This document shows, piece by piece, positions 24,101 through 35,599 of a stretch of DNA of 64,000 nt (positions within the stretch are counted from its first letter, which is position 1; each line of letters begins with the position of its first letter). This DNA is from Hordeum vulgare subsp. vulgare. Its lineage: Eukaryota > Streptophyta > Magnoliopsida > Poales > Poaceae. The stretch covers positions 353,025,823-353,089,822 of the forward strand of contig NC_058524.1 of assembly GCF_904849725.1 (NCBI RefSeq). Direction: 5' to 3'. Below the pieces are notes generated by a model that ran no database searches, had not been told where the DNA came from, and worked only from the letters and a program-made list of their open reading frames with translations. A program made the translations under genes and the position numbers.

Positions 24101-25174
24101 CACCGGAGAGCTACCCTCGACGAGGTCCCGTGGCGGATCTCGTCGGGCTCCAATGGAATCGGGGCCTAGAGGAAGGGATCGAGGGCGAAAACTTGGGGGA
24201 AAGAACCCTGAGCTCACGGGGAGTGCAGAGGCGTCGAGAGTGGGCTCGGGGATGGCCTGAGGAGGGAGAACGACGGCGGCGAGCTCCGGTGACCCGAGGA
24301 GGAAGACGATGATGTCACGACGTCTCAGGGGTTCTTGGCGTCGCACGACTGGCCGGAGAGCTTCAGGGAGCTTCGGCGGAGCTAACGCGTAGCTCAGGAG
24401 AGAGGTAGAAGGACTGGATCGACAGCGAGCTTGAGCTCAAGCTTGCGGTCATGGCGGCCGAGAGGAGAAGAGAGCAGGGGCGAATGAGGCGAGGAGGAGC
24501 TCGGGGAGGACTTTGGGGAGCTTATCCCCTTCGCTCCAGCGCATCAGGGCGAGGAAGACGAGCACGCAACTGCCTGGGCGCTTCGGGGAACGCGGCGGCC
24601 ACATCCTACTCCGACTGGCAGGAGGAAGAGGACAGGGGAAGCAGCTGGGCCTGGGCCAGGTGAGCGATAGGTAAGGGTTTTCCCATTTTTCTTATTTTCT
24701 GTTTTCTGTTTATTCTTTTTGTTATTTGTTTTGTTTTATTTTTGGCTCCAAAATATTCCTAAAATAGTTTGAAAAATACCAGAGTCTTAGTTGGAATATT
24801 TCCAACTACATATAAAGTTTTCAACATTTTTGGAATCTTTGAATTATTTGAAATCAAATATATAGTTGATTTTAGTAGCTTTTAACATAAATTTAAAATG
24901 CCAAAAGTATTTTGAAAATAGGTTTCATCTCTGATATCTTGTTTTCTATATTTATCAGAAAAGATGAACTTTTCTAATGGCCATTTTGGGTTCATTGATT
25001 TGGCACTTGTTGGAATTCTTTTGAATAAAAGGTGGCTAGGGTTTTGCTTTGGTTTTCTTTACTTTGCTTTGGATTTCATTTCCTTCCTTGAGTGCAATTC
25101 AAATTCTTAAGATGCAATGGAAGAAAACATGAGCTCAAGTTTCTAAAACCCTAATGGGGATCAGGGATGTGACA
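21161..25174 (-). repeat. Chromovirus 5' LTR (right copy)
   Basis: It begins TGTCGGGACCCCGATCC and ends GATCAGGGATGTGACA. It matches the left LTR over its whole length, except for scattered substitutions and a gap of about 50 bp near 22211, where text present at 12131-12180 in the left LTR is missing. Confidence 0.92.
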
Positions 25175-25179
25175 GCTTA

Positions 25180-25293
25180 GCTATCTACAAGGGTATGTAG
25201 ATTCACTCTCCCCTCTCGTAGATGATCATCACCATGAATAGGTATTGCGTGTGCGTAGGAATGTTTTTATTTCCCATGCGACATAACCCAACA
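25180..25293 (+). repeat. Copia 1 5' LTR, last part
   Basis: It resumes at the chromovirus target duplication (GCTTAGCTATCTACAAGGG) and ends CATAACCCAACA, matching the end of the 3' LTR near 32173. Confidence 0.9.
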
Positions 25294-25310
25294 GTGGTAT
25301 CTGAGATAGG
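25294..25310 (+). promoter_or_regulatory. Copia 1 primer-binding site
   Basis: GTGGTATCTGAGATAGG is a mutated form of the TGGTATCAGAGC tRNA-Met site and lies directly after the LTR. Confidence 0.75.
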
Positions 25311-26560
25311 TTCATGCGTAGATGATATCTCGAGTAGAACACAAAAGAGTTTGTGGGCGTTGATGTTCAATTTGCTGCCCTCCTTAGTCTTTTCTTGATT
25401 CGTCGGTATTGTTGGATTGAAGCGGCCCGGACCAACTTTACTTGTACGCTTACGAGAGACCGGTTTCATCGACTGACATGCAACTTGTTGCATAGAGATT
25501 GCTGGAGGGTGTCTGTTTCTTCAACCTTAGTTGAATCAGATTTGATCGAGGCGGTCCTTGGAGAAGGTTAAATAGCAATTTGCATATAACCGTTGTGGCT
25601 TTGCGTAAGTAAGATGCGATCATACTAGATACCCATAGCAGCCACGTGAAACATGCGACAACAAATTAGAGGACATCTAACTTGTTTCTGTAGGGTATGC
25701 ATGTGATGTGATATGGCCAAAGACATGATATGATATATTGGATGTATGGGATGATCATGTTGTAATAGTTAAATATAAACTTGTACGTCGATGCTACGAG
25801 AACCGGCAGGAGCCATAGGGTTGTCTTTAAACTAACGTTTGTGCTTGCAGATGCGTTTACTATATTGCTAGGTAGTAGCTTTAGTAGTAATAGCATAGAT
25901 AGCATGACAACCTCGATGGCGGTACAATGATGGAGGTCATGATGATGGAGATCATGGTGTGGCGCCGGTGACGATGAAGATCATGCCGGTGCTTTGGTGA
26001 TGGAGATCAAGAAGCACAAGATCATGGCCATATCATGTCACTTATGATTTGCATGTGATGTTAATCCTTTTATGCACCTTATTTTGCTTAGAACGACGGT
26101 AGCATTGTAAGGTGATCCCTCACTAAAATTTCAAGATAAAATTGTGTTCTCCTCGACTGTGCACCGTTGTGATAGTTCATCGTTTCGAGACACCACGTGA
26201 TGATCGGGTGTGATAGACTCAACGTTCACATACAACGGGTGCAAAACAGTTGCACACGCAGACACTCGGGATAAACTTGACGATCCTAGCATGTACAGAC
26301 ATGGCCTCGAAACACAAGAGACCCAAAGGTCGAGCATGAATCATATAGTTGATATGATCAACATGGAGATGTTCAACATTGAAGCTAAACTCAACTCACG
26401 TGATGATCGGACTTGAGTTAGTGGATTTGGATCATGCGCCACTCGAATGAGTAGAGGGATGTCTATTTGAGTGGGAGTTCTTCAGTAATATGATTAATTG
26501 AACTCATTATCATGAAATAGTCAAAAGGTCTTTGCAAATTATGTTGAATCTTGCGCTGTA
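25311..26560 (+). other. Copia 1 leader region
   Basis: This is untranslated leader between the primer-binding site and gag. It includes the GATGATGGAGATCATG-type repeats (25930-26020) and ACCACGTGATGATCGGGTG (26190), both of which recur in Copia 2 (53590-53860). I see no gene in it. Confidence 0.75.
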
Positions 26561-27290
26561 GCTCTACGTTTTTTAGATATGTTCCGAGAGAAAATTGAGT
26601 TGAAAGATGATAGTAGAAATTATGCGGACTGGGTCCGTAAACTGAGGATTGTCCTCATTGCTGCACATAAGCTTATGTCCTTAATGCACCGCTCAGTGTG
26701 CTGAACCTCGAGCGTCGTCTATGGATGTTGCGAACATCTGACATACACGGTTTTAATGAGTACATGATAGTTCAGTGCATAATACTTAACGATTTAGAAT
26801 TGAGGCGCCGAAGACGTTTTGAACATCATGGAACATATGAGATGTTCCAAGAGATGAAACTGGGATTTCATGCTCGTGCCCTTGTTGAGAGGTATGAGAC
26901 CTCCGACAAGATTCTTTGTCTACAAAGTAAAGGAGAAAAGCTCAATCGTTGAGCATGTGCTCAAATTGTGTGAGTTCTACAATCGCTAGAATCGAGTGGG
27001 AGTTAATCTTCGAGATGAGGTAGTGATGGTTCTCCAAAGTCACTCCCACCAAGCTACTAGAGCTTCATGATGAACTATAACATATCAGTGATAGATACGA
27101 TGATCCATCTATTCGCGATGTTTGACACCGCGAAACTAGAAATCAAAAAGGAACATCAATTGTTAATGGTTAGTAAAACCACTAGTTTCCAGAAGGGCAA
27201 GGGCAAGAAGGGATACTTTATGGAACGTCAAACCAGTTGTTGCTCTAGCGAAGAGACCCAAGGTTGAACCCAAACTCGAGACTAAGTGCT
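26560..27290 (+). pseudogene. gag: Copia 1 gag remnant
   Basis: Broken frames read fragments of a BARE/WIS-type gag: DWVRKLRIVLIAAH (26620), MFQEMKLGFHARALVERYETSD split at 26840-26910, and LEIKKEHQLLMVSKTTSFQ (27140) before a basic KGKGKKG tract. In intact relatives a zinc knuckle follows; here only a TKCFCNEGNNH-like trace remains near 27285. Many stops and frameshifts make it non-functional. The homologous gag start in Copia 2 lies at 54250-54640. Confidence 0.85.
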
Positions 27291-27329
27291 TCTGTAATGA
27301 GGGGAACAATCACTGAAGAGGACCTATCC

Positions 27330-30290
27330 TATATACTTGGTAGATGAGAAGGCTGGCAAAGTCCACAGAAGTATATTGGATATACATGATATTGATGTGT
27401 ACTGTACTAGTACTCCTAGTAGCACGAGGGTATTAGATACCGGTTCGGTTGCTAAGTGTTAGTAACTCGAAATAAAAGCTAAGGAATAAAGGGAGACTAG
27501 CTAAAGGCGAGGTGACGATATGTGTTGGAAGTGTTTCCAAGGTTGATGTGATCAAACATCGCACGCTCCCTCTACCATCGGGATTAGTGTTAAACCTGAA
27601 TAATTCTTATTTGATGTTTGCGTTGAGCATGAACATAATTAGATCGTGTTTATTTATTCATTTGAAGAGAATAATGATTATTCTGTTTTCTTGAATAAAT
27701 ACCTTCAATTGAATCTCGATCGTAGTGATACACATGTTCATAATATTGATGCCAAAAGATACAAAGTGGTAATGATAGTACCACTTACTTGTGGCACTTC
27801 CATTTGAGTTATATTGGTATAAAATGCAGGAAGAAGCGCCATGCTGATAGATCTTTGTACTCACTAATTTTTGAAACGTTTGAGACATGCAAACCATGCC
27901 TATTGGTATAAACGCATGAAGAAACTCCATACAGATGGATCGTTTGGACTCTATTGATTTTGAATTACTTGAGGCATGCAAATCATACCACATGGGAAAA
28001 TGACTGAAGGCCTCGTTTTTCGAGTGAGATGGAACAAGAAAGTAACTTGTTGAAAGTAATACATTTTGCTGTGTGCACTCCAGTGAGTGCTGAGGCATGC
28101 AATGGTTATCGTTATGTTCTTACTTCATAGATGATTTGAGTAGATACTAGTGTATTTGCATGATCAAACACACGTATGAATTATTGAAAGGCTCAAGTAA
28201 TTTCAGAGTGAAGTTGAAGATCGTCGTGACAAGAGGATAAAATGTCTACGATATGATCATATATATGAATATCTGAGTTGCGAGTTTGGTACACAATTAA
28301 GACAATGTGAAAATTGTTTCACATCTCATGCCACCTAGAACACCATAGTGTGATGGTGTGTCCGGACGTCATAACCACACCCTATTTGATATGGTGCATA
28401 CTATGATGTCTCTTATCGAATTATCACTATCGTTTACGGGTTATGCACTAGAGACAACCACATTCACTTTAAATAGGGCACCACGTAATTCCATTGAGAT
28501 GACACCGTATGAACTATGGTTTGGAGAAACCTGAGTGTCGTTTCTTAAAAGTTTGGGGCTGCGACGCTTATGTGGAAAAGTTTCAGCATGATAAGCTCGA
28601 ACCCAAAGCGGATAAATGCATCTTCATAGGACACCCAAAATAGTTGGGTATATCTCCTATCTCAGATCCGTAAGCAAAGTGTTTGTTTCTAGAAATGAAT
28701 CCTTTCTCGAGGAAAAGTTTCTCTTGAAAGAATTGTGTGGGAGGATGGTGGAAACTTGATGAGGTTATTGAACCGTCACTTCAACCAAGAGTGTAGCAGG
28801 GCGCAAGAAGTTGTTCCCGTGGCACCTATACCAATTGAAGTGGAAGCTAATGATAGTGATCATAAAGCTTCGGATCAAGTTACTACAGAACTCGTAGGTC
28901 GACAAGGTCACGTACTCCTCCAAAGTGGTACGGTAACCCTGTCTTGGAGGTCATGTTGTTGGACAACAATGAACCTACGAACTATGGAGAAGCGATGGTG
29001 GGCCTGGATTCCGACAAATGGCTGGAGGCCATGAAATTCGAGAGAGGATCCGTGTATGAAAACAAAGTGTAGACTTTGGAAGAAGTACTTGATGGTCGTA
29101 AGGCTGTTAGGTGCAGATGGATATTTAAAAGGAGGAGAAATGATGATGGTGAAAAGTCACCATTAAGAAAAGCTCGACTTGTCGCAATGATGTTTCCGAC
29201 AAGTTCAAAGAGTTGACTATGATGAGACTTTCTCACTCATAGCGATGCTAAAAGTCTGTTGGAATTATGTTAGCAGTTGCTTCATTGTTTATGAAATATT
29301 GCAAATAGGATCTCAAAACATTATTTCCTCGACGGATTCCTTGAGGAAAGGTTGTATATGATACAACTAGAAGGTTTTGTTGATCCTAAGGATGCTGAAC
29401 AGTATGCAAGCTCCAGCGATCCTTCTATGGACTAGAGCAAGCATCTTGGAGTTGGAATAATTACTTTGATGAGTGATCAAAGCTTTTCGTTTTATACAAA
29501 GTTTTTGAGAAACTTGTATTTCCAAGAAAGTGAGTTGGAGCACTATAGAATTTATGATGAGTATATGTGGTTGACATATTGTTGATCGGAAATGATGTAG
29601 AATTTCTGGAAAGCATATAGGGTTGTTTGAAAAGTGTTTTTCAAATGAAAACCTAGATAGAGCTACTTGAACATTGAGCATCAAGATCTATGGAGATAGA
29701 TCAAAACGCTTAATACAACTTTGAACAAAATATATGCCTTGACAAGGTTGTGAAGGAGTTCAAAATAGATCGACAAAGAAGGAGTTCTTGGCTTTGTTGT
29801 AAGGTGTGAATTTGAGTAAGACTCAAAAGTTCGACCATGGCAGAAGAAAGAGAAAGGACGAATTCATCCCCTATGCATTAGATGTAGGCTCTAAAGTATG
29901 CCATGTTGTGTATCGCACGTGATGTGTGCCTTGCCATGAACCTGTCAAGGGGTACAAAAGTGATCCAGGATTACTGGAAAACGGTCAAAAGTTATCCTTA
30001 GTAACTAGTGGACTAAGGAATTTTTCTCTATTATGGAGGTGATAAATGAGTTCGTCGTGAAGGGTTACATCGATGCAATCTTTGTCACTAATCCGGATGG
30101 CTATGAGTAGTAAACCGGATTCGTATAGTGGAGCAGTCATTTGGAATAGTTCCAAATGGCGCGTGGTAGCAGCATCTAGAAGATGACAAAGAGATTTTTA
30201 AAGCACACACAGATCTGAAAGGGTCGGACCCATTGACTAAAACCTCTCTCACAAGCAATACATGATCGAACCCCGGAACTCTATGGGTGT
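27330..30290 (+). pseudogene. pol: Copia 1 pol remnant (protease, integrase, RT, RNase H)
   Basis: In Copia order, protease comes first with VLDTGSVA near 27430 (catalytic DTG kept). An integrase C-terminal part follows at 28330-28640 (NRAPRNSIEMTPYELWFGE, VWGCDAYV). RT is at 29060-29260 (EVLDGRKAVRCRWIFKRR, DYDETFS), and the RNase H tail is near 30130-30290 (FKAHTDLKGSDPLTK). Stops and frameshifts are frequent and no domain is open throughout. Integrase before RT confirms the Copia class. Confidence 0.85.
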
Positions 30291-30338
30291 TAGATTCATT
30301 ACAATCACATAGTGATGTGAACTAGATTATTGACTCTA

Positions 30339-30353
30339 GTGCAAGTGGAAGAC
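30339..30353 (+). promoter_or_regulatory. Copia 1 polypurine tract
   Basis: GTGCAAGTGGAAGAC lies directly before the 3' LTR start TGTTGGAAAT, the expected plus-strand primer position. Confidence 0.8.
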
Positions 30354-32173
30354 TGTTGGAAATATGCCCTAGAGGCAATAATAAATTGGTTATTATTATA
30401 TTTCCTTGATCATAATAATCGTTTATTATCCATGCTAGAATTGTATTGATTGGAAACTCAAACACATGTGTAGATACATAGACAAAACACTATCCCTAGT
30501 AAGCCTCTAGTTGACTAGCTCGTTGATCAAAGATGGTTAAGGATTCCTAGCCATAGACAAGTGTTGTCACTTGATAACGGGATCACCTCATTAGGAGAAT
30601 GATGTGATGGACACGACCCAAACTATGAACGTAGTATGTGATCATGTCAGTTTATTGCTATTGTTTTCTGCATGTCAATGTATCTGTTCCTATGACCATG
30701 ACATCACGCAACTCCCAGACATTGGAGGAATACCTTGTGTGTTATCAAACGTCGCAACATAACTGGGTGCCTATAAAGGTGCTATACAGGTATCTCCAAA
30801 GGTGTTTGTTGGGTTGGCATGGATGAAGACTGGGATTTGTCACTCCGTGTGACGGAGAGGTATCTCGGGGCCCAATCGGTAATACAACGTCACAACGAAC
30901 CTTGCAATTAATGTGACTAAGGATTTAGTTACGGGATCTTGTATTACGGAACGAGTAAGGAGACTTGCTGGTATCGAGATTGGATTAGGTATGGAGATAC
31001 CGACGATCGAATCTCGGGCATATAACATACCGAAGGACAAAGGGAACAATATACATGATTAAACGAATCCTTGCCATAGAGGTTCAACCGATAGAGATCT
31101 TCGTAGAATGTGTAGGATCCAATATGGACATCTAGGTCCCACTATTGGTTATTGACCAGAGAGTGTCTCAGGTAATGTCCGCATAGTTCTCGAACCCGCA
31201 GGGTCTGCACACTTAATGTTTGGTGACGTTTCAGTATAGTTGAGTTATATGTGTTGGTGACCGAAGGTTGTTTGGAGTCTCGGATGAGATCCAGGACGTC
31301 ACGAGTAGCTCCGGAATGGTACGGAGGTAAAGATTGATATATAGGAAGTCCTGTTTTGGTCACTGGAAAAGTATCGGGCTCATCGATATTGTATCGGGAG
31401 TGCCGCGAGGGTGCCGGGGGACTAACGGGGGGGGGGGGGTGTGATGACCCAAGGGGCTCATGGGCTAAGAAAGGAGGTGTATCAACCCTTGGTGGGCTGG
31501 CCTAAGTCTCTCTCAAGGGCCTATGCGAAAAGGATAAAGGAAAAAGGTAAAAAGGCCAAATTAGGAAGGAGTCCTAATAGGATTCCACCTCCCTTGTGGG
31601 AGGTGGATTCCTCCCTTGTGATTCGGCCGAACCTCCTTGGATTGGAGGCCAAGGCTGCCTCCTCTCCTCTCCTCCTCCTATATATACTAGAGGTTTTAGA
31701 GGTGAGGACTAACCCTAATTGCCACGTGCTCCCTCTACTTCATCTAGATCTATTTCTCCTCTAGTCTAGTTCAGTGGTGCTTAGGCGAAGCCCTGCTGGA
31801 TTAGTTCGCCACCACCACCACCACGTCGCCGTGCTGGAGAACTCATCTACCTCTCCACCCCTCTTGCTGGATCAAGAAGGCGGGGATCGTCATCGAGATG
31901 TAGGTGTGCTGAATGCGGAGGTACCATCCGTGCGGCACTAGATCGGGATGGATCGTTATGGGATCGCGGGACGGATCATGATGAGATCGCGGGAGGGGCT
32001 GTGATTTGTATCGCGGAGATGTTCCACTACATCAACTGCATTATATACGTTTCCGCTTAGCCATCTACAAGGGTATGTATATTCACTCTCCCCTCTCGTA
32101 GATGATCATCACCTTGGATAGGTATTCCGTTTGCGTAGGAATTTTTTTGTTTCCCATGTGACGTAACCCAACG
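30354..32173 (+). repeat. Copia 1 3' LTR
   Basis: It starts TGTTGGAAATATGCCC and ends GTAACCCAACG, where the expected last A reads G. Length is 1820 bp. It carries TATATATA at 31679-31686 and a run of 13 G at about 31427-31439 where the 5' LTR has a shorter mixed sequence. Differences from the 5' LTR are frequent, so the insertion is not recent. Confidence 0.92.
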
Positions 32174-32470
32174 GTTGGGTCAGGCCTAATGTTCATGCAT
32201 GGGCGTGAAATTACAAAGGGGTAACCGCCAACCTCTAGTTCTGCACTGTCCCACTACTTCATGCCGTTTCCGCCACACGCGCCGCATGCGTTGCGAGAAT
32301 CTCGCGGTGGGTGTGCGTGACTTAAAGGCCTGGTCGTGGTAGGATACGCAAGACCATGGATTGGATTGATGGGGCGGTTACCTGTTCGCTCGTGATCGTA
32401 GGCCGTGGGATAGGCAGAGATGGGCGGCGGCCTTTGGAGTGGAGGAGAGCCAGCCCTCCGCGTCTTGCCC

Positions 32471-32478
32471 TATAAATC
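32471..32478 (+). promoter_or_regulatory. TATA box of the antisense B3-like gene in the Tat element
   Basis: TATAAATC lies in GCCCTATAAATCAGGGG. It is followed by a pyrimidine-rich probable start region (CTCATCCATCCTCTCG) and by the ATG at 32587, 109 bases downstream of the box end. This is a standard plant promoter layout and points opposite to Tat pol. Confidence 0.6.
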
Positions 32479-32586
32479 AGGGGATCGTGAGGGGCTATTC
32501 TCATCCATCCTCTCGTTTCCTAAGATATGGGGTTCACCTAGCCTGCCCTTCTCTTCTTGTCTCTTGACGCTACTTCGGTTTTTGCT

Positions 32587-33362
32587 ATGAGGAGGGGGCG
32601 AGGACATCCTCCATCTTCTGTGGAGGTAGTGAGAGCCTCCCCTCGAGATCATGCAGCCGCTTCAGTCATGGCAACGGAGAGAGGCAGCAGTAGTCGAGGT
32701 GGGGGTACCGGAAGGGCCCGAGGTCGTCGAGAAGCCTTTGGTTGAAGGGGACGAAGTGTCGTGCTCGACCCTCATTCGGTGACGCACCTTCTACCATTGA
32801 CGGGGCTTATCGAAGGTACGACACTGGAGCTTATCGTCAGGCTGCACGGTCCTCCCTGCAGTTGTTTGCACCTCCCTCGCCCTTTTTCTAGGGTGATGGA
32901 GGTTGACAAACCTCAGGGAATGTAGCTGCGTGTGCACATTTGCTGCAATGGTGCCGTGCATGCTGATGTTGAATATCCAACGCCCCGTGTCATGTTCTTG
33001 AGGCGTGGGTGGAATACCTTCGTATGTGCCCACAACTTCATGGAGGGGCATGTTCTCTGCTTCAAGTTGGTGGATGCCGACATGCTCTCGTTCAAGATCT
33101 ACGGGCACTCGGGAGCTCGTCTTGGCTATTGCGCAGAAAACTCAAGTGACGCCAAAAGTTCCTCCTCGGGCGACAATGACGAGGAGGACAGTGCTACGAA
33201 GATGGTGATATCGAGCCCCTAGAGGTCAAGTTGGAGTACGGCGGCTCGGGCTCCAACTGACCGCCAGTCGCACCGTCACTGTCAGCTCACGCCCCTCCCT
33301 CTTCTGACAAGGAAATTTTGCCGGGGGTTCTTGGCCCGGACGCTGCCTCATCTTCCAGCTAG
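32587..33362 (+). pseudogene. B3-domain-like gene, antisense within the Tat element
   Basis: One frame runs from ATG 32587 with two in-frame stops (TGA 32743-32745, TAG 32923-32925) to a TAG ending at 33222. A frame change near 33200 would extend an acidic then Ser/Pro-rich tail to about 33362. After a Gly/Arg-rich N-terminus, residues about 95-175 read like a plant B3 DNA-binding domain: LPRPFSRVM, then LRRGWNTFVCAHNFMEGH and VLCFKLVDADMLSFKIYG. An acidic serine stretch (SSDAKSSSSGDNDEED) follows, as in many REM/B3 proteins. A TATA box (32471) and AATAAA (33519-33524) flank it. B3 proteins are plant nuclear DNA-binding proteins. Tat elements often carry an antisense extra ORF between pol and the 3' LTR, so this may be that ORF rather than a host gene. 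The B3 call is mine from pattern alone. Confidence 0.5.
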
Positions 33363-34380
33363 ATCCCGACAGGCTCGTGGACTTCGTCTTCGTCTTCACT
33401 ATTGGTGGATACATCGAGCCGTGTCCTTCTAATCCTGACGTGTTCAAGCTGGGCTTCTATTTGGGCCTCCCTCCTTTTCTTCCTCCCATTAGTAACTCGT
33501 TCCTAAGGGAGAAAGTCCAATAAAGGGTTGTTTAAGAGGCGTCCTCTCGTGTAATCTTTATCCATTTTGTACGGAAGAATGAGTAAAATAAGCGCCATTC
33601 ATCTCTCTCGAGTACTGTCCTTTTGTCCTTCTACTCGTATTGTGTTCTATGTATGCTCTTGCCATACAAGACTCCTTGCCGGGTTGGTGCAATACATGAG
33701 TGTCAAATGGGGAGCGAGCCTCCTGACAACAAACGGGCACCGTCCCCCGGCAAGGCCCCTTGTCGATATCGACGCGGTCCTTCCCAAGGCTAATAAGCAA
33801 CAAGAGATGAAGGACAGTTCATCCCAACAAGTGTTCCTGCCGTGAAGAGGATTCCATTGTACATAGTCGAAAAGGAGTGGCAATGATTTCCTTAAGGAAA
33901 GGAACAAAACTGAGCTTAAGATAAGGTGGTTTAAACTTATCGCTTTAGGGGAGGTCCCCTTGAAGGTGCGATGGTTCGCAGTCCTTGCATCTCCGTTATC
34001 TTGTGTTTACCTGGAGGTCAAACATACAGAGCATAAAAGAGGCTCCATCCTCTAGAAAGAGGGAAGATGCGATAACAAGGATCATAAGTCCATCAAGCAC
34101 TGTTAATAACTTGTAAACTAAGGTAGTAGTGACATCATAACACAAGTAAATGCATAATGCACATGCAAATGATTATATGATGCGATGAATAGCTTTATTT
34201 ATGCACACGGTATGCGCTTGTCTTTGTACAAAGGGTTACATGCATTGCGGCAACGCTTGTATAGAAGGTGGTTGCCAAGGACCGGGCCCGACAACTGCGC
34301 CTTACGGGTAGAACTTACAAAGATGCTCAATGTTCCATGAGTTAAGCATTTTGATGCCATCTTCGATCACCAGATGGACT
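33363..34380 (-). other. Tat 3' region between antisense gene and integrase
   Basis: It includes AATAAA at 33519 and a probable 3' end for the plus-strand antisense transcript. ORFs on both strands (for example 33567-33845 plus and 33907-33647 minus) are short and match nothing I know. 34050-34380 is AT-rich untranslated sequence just downstream of integrase. Confidence 0.5.
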
Positions 34381-35599
34381 TCACTAGGTGTGGTGACTTG
34401 TACTACCCGGTAAGGACCTTCCCACTTCGGCGTCAAGTTGTTAGAAACTTTGGCGGACTAAACGCGCGTAAGGACAACGTCACCTTCCTCAAAGATCCGG
34501 GCGTGGACCCTATGGCTCTGATAGCGGTGCACGGCCTATTGATAGCGTGCGGCACGCACAGCGACCCAGAGATGATCTTCCTCGAGGAGCATGGCATCGT
34601 TATGTGGTAGCTATTGTTGCTCTACTTCATCGTAGGCAAGCACTCGAGGTTACCCATATATGAGTTCCGTGGGAGAACTGCTTCCGCCCCATATACTAGG
34701 GAGAAAGGTGTCTAGCCGGTAGCTTGATTTGGTGTCATTCTGAGGAACCAAAGAACCACCGACAACTCATCAATCCAGCGCTTGTCGTATCTTCGTAGTC
34801 TATCGAAAGTCCTAGTTCTAAGTCCTCGGATCACTTCAACATTCATCCTCTCAACTTGCCCGTTGCTCATTGGGTGTGCAAAAGAGGCGAAGGAGACCTT
34901 GCTTCCAAGGTTTCGGATGTACTGCATGAATATGCGGCTCGTGAACTGGGTGCTGTTATTAGTGATTACTTTGTTTGGTACTCCAAAACTGTACACCAGT
35001 CCTTTCATGAAATTGATAGCTGACAGCGTGATCACCTTTATTAGTGGTTCCACCTCAGGCCATTTCGTGAATTGGTGATTGCTACACATAAGAACTCTAA
35101 ACCCCCGGTAGCACGGGGAAAGGTGCCCAAAATATTGAGCCCCCAGACCGAGAATGGCCAGGATAAAGGGATCATCTAGAGGGCTTCTGCTGGCTAATGA
35201 ATATTCTTGGAATGGAACTTGGAGGCCGCACACTTGGTGACTAGCTCAATTGCATCTTGGAGGGATGTGGGCCAATAGAAACCTTGCCGGAAAGCTTTTC
35301 CGTCAAGGGCCCTTGATCCTATATATGACCCACATACGCCTCCGTGAATCTCTGCCAACAGCTTTAGTCCTTCCTCCCGGTAGATGCACCTTAATTTCAC
35401 ACCGTTGGGTCTCCTTCTATACGGAGTGTCGTCAACAAACTGGTACATACTAGACCAACGAGCTACTTTTTTTGGCATCTTCTTGATCTTTGGGATTTTC
35501 TCCTATTTGAAGGAATCGTACAATATGTTGTGCACAAGCTGGAGCTTGTGGCTTGACAACAAGGACTAAAGGCATCCCCTCGTTCGTGGGAGCGCTTAC
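34380..35599 (-). pseudogene. pol: Tat integrase remnant
   Basis: Minus-strand frames read the zinc-binding part (35478-35194: LLAEIHGGVCGSYIGSRALD, GFYWPT) and then the catalytic core (about 35150-34712). The second catalytic motif reads VITNNSTQFTS, so the usual Asp is Asn; the later Glu survives in SNGQVERMN. The C-terminal part (34680-34380) is in shifted frames. Integrase would insert the element's DNA into the chromosome; this copy cannot. The right end is the Copia solo LTR insertion point. Confidence 0.82.

Larger units (their letters stand above)
11082..25174 (-). mobile_element. Long-LTR chromovirus (Tekay/Del-like Gypsy), nested in Copia 1 LTR
   Basis: Two direct LTRs of about 4.06 and 4.01 kb (11082-15143 and 21161-25174) enclose a minus-strand coding region: extra ORF, gag with zinc knuckle, protease, RT, RNase H, integrase and C-terminal chromodomain. 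That order and the chromodomain identify a Gypsy chromovirus; the Tekay/Del placement is inference from gag-pol wording. Flanks TCTTA (11077-11081) and GCTTA (25175-25179) are a five-base target duplication with one change. The LTRs are nearly identical by eye apart from scattered substitutions and a deletion of about 50 bp in the right copy near 22211. It is therefore clearly younger than the Copia it interrupts. Confidence 0.9.
9381..32173 (+). mobile_element. Copia 1: BARE/WIS/Angela-type retrotransposon
   Basis: Both LTRs begin TGTTGGAAATATGCCC and are about 1.8 kb. The flanks carry GTTGA (9376-9380) and GTTGG (32174-32178), a target-site duplication with one difference. Removing the nested chromovirus (about 14.1 kb) leaves about 8.7 kb, the usual size for this group. 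The internal region carries degenerate gag-pol in plus orientation. It inserted into the Tat element between its PPT and its antisense ORF. Confidence 0.92.

Noticed and set aside
33567..33845. 92-codon plus-strand ORF downstream of the B3-like gene
   Set aside because: It lies after the AATAAA and overlaps minus-strand ORFs of similar length; no domain and no supporting start or promoter signals.
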